A stretch of 64,000 nt of DNA, taken from assembly GCA_964520905.1 (NCBI GenBank), contig CAZFQL010000002.1, positions 124,001-188,000 of the forward strand, given 5' to 3'. The translations under genes were made by a program, and so were the position numbers. How positions within the stretch are numbered: position 1 is the first letter of the stretch; the number at the start of each line of letters is the position of its first letter. Source of the DNA: JAGVIE01 sp964520905. Its GTDB lineage: Bacteria; Bacteroidota; Ignavibacteria; UBA10030; SZUA-254. The notes beneath the pieces were generated by a model. The model saw only the letters and a list, made by a program, of their open reading frames with translations. It did not search any database and was not told the origin of the DNA. Shown here one piece after another: positions 45,298 to 54,058 of this stretch.

Positions 45298-45429
45298 ATG
45301 GAAACATATACATACGTAAACATCTTTGAAACAAAAGGACTGGAATATCTTTTATTAATTTGTTTTCTTGTACTTTTTGTGCTGTTAGTCCGATATCTAT
45401 CCCCTACGAATAAAAAAAACAGAGACTAG
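45298..45429 (+). CDS. 43-residue single-helix membrane peptide (HmcD-like position)
   Basis: ATG at 45298, TAG at 45427-45429. The protein is METYTYVNIFETKG followed by one long hydrophobic helix (LEYLLLICFLVLFVLLVRYL) and a basic tail (NKKNRD). It starts 35 nt after the HybB-like gene. In the Hmc complex of Desulfovibrio a similarly small membrane protein (HmcD) follows the NrfD-like subunit; that parallel rests on position and size only. Confidence 0.6.
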   Translation: METYTYVNIFETKGLEYLLLICFLVLFVLLVRYLSPTNKKNRD

Positions 45430-45629
45430 AGAATTGACATATAATTGAATATCTATTCCGGCTCAGATACTTGTAGCGGATAAAATACAAAATCTCGGTA
45501 ATTTTGGATGATATTAAATAACGGACGAATTTCTATAAAAGATAAAAAAACACGGCTCTGTGTCGTTTTATATAGGTAAAACAATGATTAAATTAGAAAG
45601 ATGATTAGCTAAGAATTATTAAATGATAA

Positions 45630-45761
45630 TTAACTACACGTAATGATGATAAGGAAGATTTGCATCAAGATTTGAATTTTAGTACAGAGCAAGCTTGCAA
45701 TAATTGTCATGATGATTACTGTTTTCCAAAGCAAAAACCAGGAAAGTTAGTTGGTAAATAA
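45630..45761 (+). pseudogene. C-terminal fragment of a c-type cytochrome in an otherwise empty spacer
   Basis: Between the small membrane gene and the histidine kinase (45430-45792) a frame open from 45630 to the TAA at 45759 reads DLHQDLNFSTEQACNNCHDD and ends YCFPKQKPGKLVGK. CNNCH (45696-45710) is a heme-c site. There is no start codon or signal peptide, so this is a remnant or the end of a gene damaged by a frameshift. The rest of the spacer shows nothing recognisable. Confidence 0.5.
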
Positions 45762-45792
45762 TTAAATTTGAATTGAATAATAATTTCGTAAT

Positions 45793-47664
45793 ATGCTTTT
45801 TAAGAAGATTGGTTTTCGGTTAATATTTGCTGTTGCATTAACATCGCTTGTAATAATTGGCGTGTTTGCGTACTTCAATATCAAATCGCAGAGCAGCAGC
45901 TTGATATCTGAAGTTGAGCGACACGCAAACCAGCTTGGTGAAACCGTTATATCAAGTACACGTTTTGATATGATGTTAAATCAAAGAGATAGAATTCAAC
46001 AGACGATTAATTCAATTGGAACGCAGCCGCAAATAAGAGATGTGAGAATTATAAATAAAATCGGTGAGATTATTTATTCATCCGATTCTAAAAACATCAA
46101 TAAAATGGTTGATAAGCGTGCTGAGAGTTGTTATGCCTGCCACTCGGAAGATCAACCTTTAGAGCAGATATCTATCACCGAGCGAACCCGAATATTCAAG
46201 ATTCATCCAGACTCCAACCGTGTTCTTGGAATAATTACCCCGATTTACAACGAAACATCGTGCTGGCAGGCAAAATGCCACGCGCATCCACAAAATCAAA
46301 AAGTTCTCGGTGTACTGGATGTTTCTATATCTCTTGCAGAGGTTGATAAAGCGATTATTACACGAGAATGGGAAATTGTGATCTTTGCAATCGTTGCAAT
46401 AATCACTGTCGGATTATTAATAGCTTTCTTCGTAAGGCGCTGGGTATCTAATCCCGTTAATGATTTATTAAATGCGACACAACAGGTTAGTCAGGGTAAT
46501 TTGAATTATGCCATTAAAGATCTCAGCGATGATGAAATAGGGAAACTTGGTTCTTCATTTAACAATATGACAAAGAAACTTGCAGAAGCACGCATGCAGC
46601 TTTTTCAATCGGATAAAATGGCTTCGCTCGGGCGGCTTGCTGCAGGTGTTGCACACGAAATAAATAACCCTCTTACTGGAGTTCTTACATACAGCAGTTT
46701 TCTTTTAAAAAGAACAAAGAATAATCCCGAACTTCAAGAAGATCTGAATATTATTGTCAGAGAAACTATACGAAGCCGGGAAATTGTAAAAAGCTTATTA
46801 GATTTTGCACGTCAATCAGTTCCCAGAAAAAGCAGTGCAAGTATAAATGAAATTATTGACAAAGCAATCATTGTGGTTGAAAAACAGTTGTCGTTCAAAA
46901 AAATAAAAATTATAAGACAGTCGGAAAATAAACTTCCCCAAATAACTGTCGATTCAAATCAAATTCAGCAAGTATTCATTAATCTTTTTGTAAATGCTTC
47001 AGATGCAATTGGCAAAGACGGCGGAACAATAACAATAGTTAAAAAACAAATTTCTCTTTCCCCATTTGGAGTTGCTCAAATAAAGAAAGCATCATGTCCA
47101 AAACGTCATAGTCTAATTGATAATGATTTTAAGATTGACGGACTACCAGCATTGAAAGTGAAAGTGGTTTCTGCCGGTAAGGAGGGAATAATTCATCTTG
47201 ATCCAGTTTACGGGAAACATCGTAACTATTATTATCCTGATGTTAAAATAGATAAAGACACAAAATTTGTTTGTCCAGATTGCGATACATCTCTTGTTCA
47301 ACTGGACAAATTCTGCCCCAAATGTGGTGCACCTGCTCTTGCATTCGAGATCAACGGACAGGGTGTTTACGAAGTATGCTCTTCCGAAAACAGTAACTGG
47401 GAGAAATGGGATTTTATTGACTCTTCAGGATTAAAAGATTATATAGAAATAAAAATCAGCGACACGGGTTGCGGAATAAGTAAAGATGATCTTCAAAAAA
47501 TCTTTGAGCCATTTTTCTCAACCAAAGGACAAAAAGGTACCGGACTTGGTTTGGCTGTTATCTGGGGAATAATTGATAATCATAACGGAACAATAAACGT
47601 TGAAAGCGAGGAAGGAAAGGGTACAACTTTCGTTGTCCGACTTCCTCTTACGCAGCAGAAGTAA
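45793..47664 (+). CDS. heme-c sensor histidine kinase with a zinc ribbon inserted in the ATPase domain
   Basis: 623 residues. TM1 about 8-28; periplasmic sensor 29-193 with CYACH (113-117) and the longer C157-x4-C162-H163; TM2 about 194-214; HAMP; HisKA with H288 (GVAHEINNPLTG); ATPase N-box near N397/N401 (INLFVNASDAI), G1 DTGCG at 557-561, F-box FEPFFSTK and G2 GTGLGLAV. Between N- and G1-boxes lies an extra segment of about 130 residues (420-549) containing C494PDC497 and C508PKC511, a rubredoxin-type zinc ribbon, plus lone C435 and C529. Probably senses periplasmic redox state through covalently bound heme and phosphorylates the downstream regulators. Confidence 0.88.
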   Translation: MLFKKIGFRLIFAVALTSLVIIGVFAYFNIKSQSSSLISEVERHANQLGETVISSTRFDMMLNQRDRIQQTINSIGTQPQIRDVRIINKIGEIIYSSDSKNINKMVDKRAESCYACHSEDQPLEQISITERTRIFKIHPDSNRVLGIITPIYNETSCWQAKCHAHPQNQKVLGVLDVSISLAEVDKAIITREWEIVIFAIVAIITVGLLIAFFVRRWVSNPVNDLLNATQQVSQGNLNYAIKDLSDDEIGKLGSSFNNMTKKLAEARMQLFQSDKMASLGRLAAGVAHEINNPLTGVLTYSSFLLKRTKNNPELQEDLNIIVRETIRSREIVKSLLDFARQSVPRKSSASINEIIDKAIIVVEKQLSFKKIKIIRQSENKLPQITVDSNQIQQVFINLFVNASDAIGKDGGTITIVKKQISLSPFGVAQIKKASCPKRHSLIDNDFKIDGLPALKVKVVSAGKEGIIHLDPVYGKHRNYYYPDVKIDKDTKFVCPDCDTSLVQLDKFCPKCGAPALAFEINGQGVYEVCSSENSNWEKWDFIDSSGLKDYIEIKISDTGCGISKDDLQKIFEPFFSTKGQKGTGLGLAVIWGIIDNHNGTINVESEEGKGTTFVVRLPLTQQK

Positions 47665-47673
47665 CTTTAATGT

Positions 47674-48492
47674 ATGAGTAAAACAGCAAACATATTGGTT
47701 ATTGATGATGAGAAGGTAATAATAGATGGAGTAGTTAAAATCTGCTCACTCGAAAATTACTCAATTGATGTTGCTTTAAATATAAAAACAGCCATTGAAA
47801 AGATCTCAAAAAAATATTACTCAGTTATTATCTGCGATATTATGATGCCCGATGGTGATGGTTTCCAGGTTTTAAATGAGCTTCAAACGAGAAATATAGA
47901 CAGTGCTTTAATAATGATGACAGGTTATTCGACTGTAGAAAACGCTGTTAATTCACTTTACCGGGGTGCGATAGATTTTATTCCCAAACCATTTACGGTT
48001 GACGAGTTGCTGAGTTCAATTTATCGCGCAAACAAATATCAGCAAATTAAAGAAAAGCAAAAACAATCCTCAAGAGATAATCATAAAGTTGAACTATTTT
48101 ACGTTGAATGTCCGTCAAAATATTATCGCCTCGGTCGTTCAAGCTGGTTGTTTGAAGAAAGAGACGGTTCAGTTTTAATAGGTGTTTGCGATTTTTTTCT
48201 TTCAACGATTGATTCAATAACGGAAATCGAATTTCTTGAGCTTGAAGAAGAAATTGCACAAGGCATTAGCTGCCTTACAATCAAATCAAGCGATGAGAGA
48301 ATACATAAAATTCATTCTCCCGTTTCAGGCAGAATAATTGATGTGAATAAAAATCTTAAATTAGTTTCTAATCTGATCGAAAAAGATCCGTACTTTGAAG
48401 GATGGGTATATCGCGTTATACCTCATGACCTTGGTTATGAAATTAAAAATTTGGTTCCTTGCAGTTCAGATAGAATGCAGATTCGTACTTAA
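47674..48492 (+). CDS. soluble response regulator with degenerate GcvH-like output domain
   Basis: 272 residues. Receiver domain residues D11/D12, phospho-acceptor D55 (ICDIMMP), MMTGYST and IPKPF. The C-terminal half (about 135-250) has SSWLFEERDGSVLIGVCDF, IHSPVSGRIIDVNKNL and EGWVYRVIP, echoing H-protein, but the lipoyl-lysine position is E. No membrane anchor and no DNA-binding domain. It starts 9 nt after the kinase stop, making it the probable cognate partner. Confidence 0.8.
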   Translation: MSKTANILVIDDEKVIIDGVVKICSLENYSIDVALNIKTAIEKISKKYYSVIICDIMMPDGDGFQVLNELQTRNIDSALIMMTGYSTVENAVNSLYRGAIDFIPKPFTVDELLSSIYRANKYQQIKEKQKQSSRDNHKVELFYVECPSKYYRLGRSSWLFEERDGSVLIGVCDFFLSTIDSITEIEFLELEEEIAQGISCLTIKSSDERIHKIHSPVSGRIIDVNKNLKLVSNLIEKDPYFEGWVYRVIPHDLGYEIKNLVPCSSDRMQIRT

Positions 48493-48528
48493 CAAGAGTT
48501 CAATAAATTATTTTTTAGGAGAAACGTC

Positions 48529-49692
48529 ATGGCATTATTAATACTAGCAGTAATTATATTCATCATTGCGGATATCTTAATCCGGATGATCAGCAAGCGC
48601 TTAACTGAAAATAAGTTAAAGAAAGAACGTGAAAGTGCATTGCAGGAAAGTCTTAAGTTAGATTTTACCAGCGAAGCAAAAACATTAAAACGTGCTGAAG
48701 TCCAAAATCCAAAAGCCAAAATCCTTTGTGTTGATGATGAAGAAGTTATTCTTGGCAGCTTCAGAAAAATTCTTGTGCTTGATGGTTACGCTATAGATAC
48801 TGTAGAAACAGGTCAGGAAGCTCTTGGTTTGATACAGAAGCATCATTATGATTTTGTTTTTACAGATCTTAAAATGCCGCTTATGGATGGAGTTGAAGTG
48901 ACAAAATCAGTAAAGCATTTACGCCCCGATATAGATGTAATTATTATTACCGGTTATGCTTCTGTGGAAACTGCCGTTGAAACAATGAAATACGGTGCAA
49001 TGGATTATGTTCAAAAGCCTTTCACTGAAGACGAGCTTCTGGCATTTGTGAAGAAAATATTAATTAAAAGACAGGATAAAATTCAAAAACAGCTTAAACC
49101 AAAAGTGCATATCACTCATCTTCCAGCATCGCACGATTTTATTAAAGGTGAATTTTCAATCCCTGGCGGTGTGTTCATATCTAAGAATCATACGTGGTTT
49201 AGCATCAATCAAGAAGGAATTGCCAAAATTGGTATAGATGACTTTGCTAAAAAACTAATTGGTAAAATAGATTCGATTGAACTTCCAAATCTTGGGATGA
49301 ACGTAAAAGCCGGTCAGCCCTTATTTACGGTAAAACAAGGAGACAGAAGTGTTGCTTTTAATTCTCCCATTACCGGAAAAGTATCACAGATAAATACCGT
49401 TTTGCTGAGAAATCTTGTGGCACTGGAACTGAGTTCTTATGAAAGAAATTGGATTTGCGCTCTCGATACCGATAAAATAGATGACGAAATTAAAGGAATG
49501 TGCATCGGTAAATCTGCTGTTGCTCTATTCCAGAATGATATTGAAAAGTGCAAAATTTTATTGAAAGATCTATTGAAATCCGAAAAACGCGAAGGTGAGT
49601 ATATTGAAGAAGGTCAGATTTACATCGGGCAGCTTGAAGAACTTTCTGATGTGAATTGGCAGAAAGTAGTCGCGGAATTTTTTAGAAGATAA
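48529..49692 (+). CDS. membrane-anchored response regulator with GcvH-like output domain (paralogue of 41397)
   Basis: 387 residues. One helix (2-20), charged linker, receiver with D69/D70, D113, T141 and K163, and a GcvH-like half (NHTWFSINQEGIAKIGIDDF, IELPNLGMNVKAGQPLFTV, NSPITGKVSQIN) in which the lipoyl-lysine position is D. The linker-plus-receiver part is nearly identical in sequence to 41397 (LKLDFTSEAKTLKR, VQNPKAKILCVDDE, KHLRPDIDVI). Ribosome site TAGGAG. Followed by a strong terminator, so it closes the block. Confidence 0.82.
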   Translation: MALLILAVIIFIIADILIRMISKRLTENKLKKERESALQESLKLDFTSEAKTLKRAEVQNPKAKILCVDDEEVILGSFRKILVLDGYAIDTVETGQEALGLIQKHHYDFVFTDLKMPLMDGVEVTKSVKHLRPDIDVIIITGYASVETAVETMKYGAMDYVQKPFTEDELLAFVKKILIKRQDKIQKQLKPKVHITHLPASHDFIKGEFSIPGGVFISKNHTWFSINQEGIAKIGIDDFAKKLIGKIDSIELPNLGMNVKAGQPLFTVKQGDRSVAFNSPITGKVSQINTVLLRNLVALELSSYERNWICALDTDKIDDEIKGMCIGKSAVALFQNDIEKCKILLKDLLKSEKREGEYIEEGQIYIGQLEELSDVNWQKVVAEFFRR

Positions 49693-49720
49693 AAACAATT
49701 TTACTCCTATCCGCTTAAAT

Positions 49721-49760
49721 AACCTTCAAGGTCGCAGTTAAAGACCTTGAGGGTTTTTTG
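49721..49760 (+). terminator. rho-independent terminator
   Basis: AACCTTCAAGGTC / GACCTTGAGGGTT, 13 bp with one G-T pair and a 9-nt loop, followed by TTTTG. Ends the kinase-regulator unit. Confidence 0.9.
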
Positions 49761-49841
49761 TTATTATTATAAATAATATTCTTCTCGCACAATTCCTGTA
49801 GATTCCAACTATTATGAATATCAAAAAAAAATCGTTGTCTA

Positions 49842-50186
49842 TGTATATCTTTATATTCAAATTCTACGTTTATTTTAGACGAAGCATAACTTGATGGAAT
49901 AGCGGCAATTGTTCCAATTCACCACCCCTCTAAACAATTCTATGGATTAGAATCAAATCACACCTTAATGCTAGAACGTTTGGAGAAAGAAATTATCCAC
50001 AAACTCTGTCATATTTTCGAATTGATACACTGCCATCAGTTTGAGTGCACGATGCGTTCGTCAACTTATGTCGAGGAGATCGACTTGAAACAGCACCTGC
50101 CCTGTTCATCTTGCCGGCGAATTCTGCGGGACAAAGTCAATCGTTTATACCGCGAAGTCGGTATCGGTAAGAATGCTGTGAAATGA
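49842..50186 (+). pseudogene. decayed archaemetzincin-like metalloprotease
   Basis: The readable frame is LYSNSTFILDEA, a TAA at 49887-49889, then LDGIAAIVPIHHPSKQFYGL, ERLEKEIIHKLCHIFELIHC, HQFECTM and CSSCRRILRDK. This follows the archaemetzincin pattern H-E-x2-H-x2-G-x2-H-C-x4-C-x-M-x17-C-x2-C in order and spacing, with the catalytic Glu changed to Lys (HKLCH), a conserved Gly lost, and an in-frame stop upstream. The N-terminal half is not recoverable. This spacer (49761-50376) holds nothing else I recognise apart from the nifJ upstream region. Confidence 0.6.
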
Positions 50187-50376
50187 GTATTAAGACATAA
50201 ATATCTCAAATCTGCAAAAATCCCTCTTTTTGCTTTCATTATTGATAACTTTTTGCCTAAAATCCAGCATTAAATTCCATTATTTTATCGAAATGAAAAG
50301 ATAAATTGATGGAATGATTCTTGTAATAATTAGCACCGATAACATTTAACTTCACATCATCTGACGAAATATAATT

Positions 50377-53300
50377 ATGGATACAAAAAAAAATCGCACA
50401 ATGGTAACAATCGACGGTAACGAAGCCGCCGCTTACGTTGCGCATAAATTAAACGAAGTAATTGCAATTTACCCGATTACCCCGTCATCCCCCATGGGTG
50501 AATGGTCAGATGAATGGTCTGCACTCGGAAGAAAAAATTTATGGGGAACGATTCCCCATGTGATCGAGATGCAAAGCGAAGGCGGAGCTGCCGGTGCTGT
50601 ACATGGCGCACTTCAAACAGGCGCACTTTCAACTACATTCACATCGGCACAGGGACTTCTCTTAATGATCCCAAATATGTTTAAGATTGCCGGCGAGCTT
50701 ACACCCACAGTTTTCCATATTGCGGCGCGAACCGTTGCCACTCATGCCCTTTCGATATTCGGCGAGCATAGCGATGTTTACGCTGCCCGATCTACAGGTT
50801 TTGCTATGCTTGCATCCAATTCGATTCAAGAAATTATGGATTTCGCCCTCATCTCACAAGCGGCAACTCTGGAAGCGCGGGTACCATTCATGCATTTCTT
50901 CGATGGTTTTCGATCTTCACATGAAGTTATGAAAATTGAGCAGCTCGATGAAAGCGATATGCGCACGATGATAGATGATGAATTGATTCGTGCACACCGT
51001 AAGCGCTCAATGTCGCCGGAACATCCTGTCCTTCGCGGCACTGCACAAAATCCGGATGTATATTTTCAGGCTCGCGAGACTGTAAATCCATTTTACGACG
51101 CTTGCCCTGGTATCGTTCAAAAAGTGATGGATAAATTTGAAAAAGTTGTTGGAAGAAAATATAAACTCTTTCAGTATTTCGGCGCTCCTGATGCAGATCG
51201 AATTATAATAATGATGGGATCCGGGGCTGAAACAGCACAAGAAACAGTTGAATATCTGAATGCCCGCGGTGAAAAAATCGGTCTGCTCAAAGTACGTCTC
51301 TATAGGCCCTTCTCTGTCGAACACTTTCTGAATGAAATACCGAAAACTGTTAAGACTATTGTCGTGCTGGACCGGACGAAAGAACCGGGCGCAACGGCTG
51401 AACCACTGCACCTCGATGTCATTACAGCAATTAGCGAAGCCTTCACAAACGGGAAACTTCCCTTGCAATCTTATCCCCGTATAATTGGCGGACGGTATGG
51501 ACTTTCATCGAAGGAATTCACTCCGGCTATGGTCAAGGGTGTATTTGATGAATCAAAAAAATCGCAACCGAAAAATCATTTCACTATCGGCATACTCGAC
51601 GACATCACAAAAACCAGCCTTGATTACGATCCGTCTTTCACCACGGAACCGGATGATGTTGTTCGTGCCATTTTCTATGGTTTAGGGGCTGATGGCACAG
51701 TAAGCGCAAATAAAAACTCAATCAAAATTATCGGTGAAGACACGGAGTTTTTTGCCCAGGGATATTTTGTATACGATTCAAAGAAATCGGGTTCAACCAC
51801 AACATCGCACTTGCGCTTCGGTCCACGTCCGATACATTCTACTTATTTGATAGATAAGGCAAGCTTCATGGCATGCCATCAATGGTTCTTCCTTGAAAAA
51901 TATGATGTTTTAAGATCTGCAATCTCCGGAGCTACATTTCTGCTGAACAGTCTCTACGGTCCCGAAGAAGTATGGGGAAAACTTCCGCGCCACATTCAGA
52001 AAGAAATTATTGAGAAGCGTATAAAATTTTATGTGATCGATGCATACAAAGTCGCGCGCCAGACCGGCATGGGCGGCAGAATCAATACGATCATGCAAAC
52101 CTGTTTCTTTGCGATCTCGGGCGTATTACCGAAAGACGAAGCGATAGCGGCTATAAAAAAATCGATAGAAAAAACATACGGCAAGAAAGGCGCCGATATC
52201 GTAACGCAAAACTTCGAGGCTGTCGATCTGACTCTTGCTAATCTCTTCCAGGTAAAAATTCCGAATAACGTCACCAGCACCGTTGAAATGCCGCCTACTG
52301 TCTCAGAGAAAGCTCCAAGCTATGTACGGGAAGTTCTGGCAAAAATTATCACTAACGATGGAGACAACCTGCCCGTGAGTACAATGCCGGTGGATGGAAC
52401 ATTTCCAACGGCGACTGCACAATGGGAAAAGAGAAATATCGCACTAGAGATTCCAACATGGGAAGCAGAAATCTGTATCCAATGCAATAAATGTGTAATG
52501 GTCTGCCCACATGCCACTATACGAGCCAAGGTTTATGATCCAAAAGAATTGGCAAATGCACCTTCAACATTTAAGTCGATCGACTTCAAAGGCGTAGAAT
52601 ACAAAGGAATGAAATATACGATTCAAATTGCGCCGGAAGATTGCACCGAGTGCGGGTTGTGTGTGGACGTCTGCCCTGCAAAGAGTAAGTCGGAAGCAAA
52701 GGTTAAAGCAATCAATATGAAACCGCAACCTCCGATTCGTGAATCAGAACGCGCCAATTATGATTTCTTCCTTGCAATACCGGAAATCGATAGGCGCACA
52801 GTTAAAGTTGATACAATCAAAGGGTCTCAATTCCTCCAACCATTGTTTGAATACTCCGGTGCCTGTGCCGGATGCGGTGAAACACCCTATGTGAAACTTG
52901 TAAGTCAACTCTTTGGCGACCGGGCAATCATTGCTAACGCAACCGGATGTTCATCGATCTATGGAGGCAATCTTCCAACTACGCCATGGAGTATAAACAA
53001 CGACGGTCGCGGACCGACATGGTCTAATTCGCTGTTTGAAGACAATGCGGAATTCGGTTTGGGGATGCGTTTAACAGTCGATAAACATACCGAAATGGCA
53101 AAAGAATTAGCGCTAAAGCTTTCTAATGAGATCGGCGATAAGCTCGTCAATGATATAATGAATGCCGATCAATCGAATGAAGCCGGAATTTATGATCAGC
53201 GAGAACGCGTAAAACTGCTGAAAGAAAAAATTAGTACCGTAAATACTCCCGAAGCAAAAAGTTTACTGAGTATCTGCGACAATCTCGTGAAGCGCAGTAT

Positions 53301-53955
53301 CTGGATAATCGGCGGTGACGGTTGGGCATACGATATAGGTTATGGCGGACTCGATCATGTGATTGCATCTGGGAAGAATGTGAATATCCTTGTTTTGGAT
53401 ACCGAAGTTTACTCAAACACTGGTGGACAGATGTCGAAAGCGACAGCCCGCTCTGCAATAGCAAAGTTCGCCGCTAACGGTAAACCTACGGCGAAGAAAG
53501 ATCTCGGCATGCTCGCTATGGCATATGGTAATGTGTACGTTGCATCTGTAGCAATGGGGTCGAACGATTTACAAACACTTCGCGCTTTTCTGGAAGCTGA
53601 GGCATACGATGGACCATCAATTATTATTGCCTATAGTCACTGCATTGCCCACGGAATCAATATGACTAAGGGAATGCAGAACCAGAAATTAGCGGTAGAC
53701 ACCGGTTATTGGTCTTTGTACCGTTACAATCCGATGTTAGTGAAAGAAGGGAAAAACCCGCTTAAACTCGATTCGAAAGAACCGAAATTGCCGCTAAAAG
53801 AATTTACATCGATGGAAACGCGATTCAAAATGTTAGAAAAGAGTTATCCAGAGCGTGCAAAGGCACTCGGGGTTCTTGCGCAAAACGATGTAAATGCGCG
53901 ATGGAAAATATATGAGCATCTTGCTCAAGATGGAAATTCGGAAAATAAAAAATAA
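50377..53955 (+). CDS. nifJ: pyruvate:ferredoxin (flavodoxin) oxidoreductase
   Basis: 1192 residues, the full length of homodimeric PFOR. Domain I has IYPITPSSPMGEWSDEWSA; EMQSEGGAAGAVHGAL and TFTSAQGLLLMIPNM are the pyruvate/TPP loops. Two [4Fe-4S] ferredoxin motifs lie near 699 (CIQCNKCVMVCPH) and 755 (CTECGLCVDVCPA); the proximal cluster begins at CAGCGETPY (about 829). The TPP motif starts GDGWAYDIGYGGLDH near 978 and ends EVYSNTGGQ. Oxidises pyruvate plus CoA to acetyl-CoA, CO2 and reduced ferredoxin in the cytoplasm. Confidence 0.97.
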   Translation: MDTKKNRTMVTIDGNEAAAYVAHKLNEVIAIYPITPSSPMGEWSDEWSALGRKNLWGTIPHVIEMQSEGGAAGAVHGALQTGALSTTFTSAQGLLLMIPNMFKIAGELTPTVFHIAARTVATHALSIFGEHSDVYAARSTGFAMLASNSIQEIMDFALISQAATLEARVPFMHFFDGFRSSHEVMKIEQLDESDMRTMIDDELIRAHRKRSMSPEHPVLRGTAQNPDVYFQARETVNPFYDACPGIVQKVMDKFEKVVGRKYKLFQYFGAPDADRIIIMMGSGAETAQETVEYLNARGEKIGLLKVRLYRPFSVEHFLNEIPKTVKTIVVLDRTKEPGATAEPLHLDVITAISEAFTNGKLPLQSYPRIIGGRYGLSSKEFTPAMVKGVFDESKKSQPKNHFTIGILDDITKTSLDYDPSFTTEPDDVVRAIFYGLGADGTVSANKNSIKIIGEDTEFFAQGYFVYDSKKSGSTTTSHLRFGPRPIHSTYLIDKASFMACHQWFFLEKYDVLRSAISGATFLLNSLYGPEEVWGKLPRHIQKEIIEKRIKFYVIDAYKVARQTGMGGRINTIMQTCFFAISGVLPKDEAIAAIKKSIEKTYGKKGADIVTQNFEAVDLTLANLFQVKIPNNVTSTVEMPPTVSEKAPSYVREVLAKIITNDGDNLPVSTMPVDGTFPTATAQWEKRNIALEIPTWEAEICIQCNKCVMVCPHATIRAKVYDPKELANAPSTFKSIDFKGVEYKGMKYTIQIAPEDCTECGLCVDVCPAKSKSEAKVKAINMKPQPPIRESERANYDFFLAIPEIDRRTVKVDTIKGSQFLQPLFEYSGACAGCGETPYVKLVSQLFGDRAIIANATGCSSIYGGNLPTTPWSINNDGRGPTWSNSLFEDNAEFGLGMRLTVDKHTEMAKELALKLSNEIGDKLVNDIMNADQSNEAGIYDQRERVKLLKEKISTVNTPEAKSLLSICDNLVKRSIWIIGGDGWAYDIGYGGLDHVIASGKNVNILVLDTEVYSNTGGQMSKATARSAIAKFAANGKPTAKKDLGMLAMAYGNVYVASVAMGSNDLQTLRAFLEAEAYDGPSIIIAYSHCIAHGINMTKGMQNQKLAVDTGYWSLYRYNPMLVKEGKNPLKLDSKEPKLPLKEFTSMETRFKMLEKSYPERAKALGVLAQNDVNARWKIYEHLAQDGNSENKK

Positions 53956-54015
53956 TTTATTCAAAAATAGGCGGTGTTTTATCTTTCTACAAAATCAACA
54001 CAAAAGCGCCAACTG

Positions 54016-54045
54016 TTGACTAAATTGAAATCAAAAATCTAAATA
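54016..54045 (+). promoter_or_regulatory. putative sigma-70-like promoter
   Basis: TTGACT (54016-54021), 18 nt, TAAATA (54040-54045), only 13 nt before the ATG at 54059. A very short leader is implied. Moderate match only. Confidence 0.35.
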
Positions 54046-54058
54046 ACCGGAAAAAATT

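Noticed and set aside
51007..51468. 153-codon minus-strand frame inside nifJ
   Set aside because: Antisense shadow of PFOR; composition (F, C, H, S-rich) is typical of reverse-complement reading.
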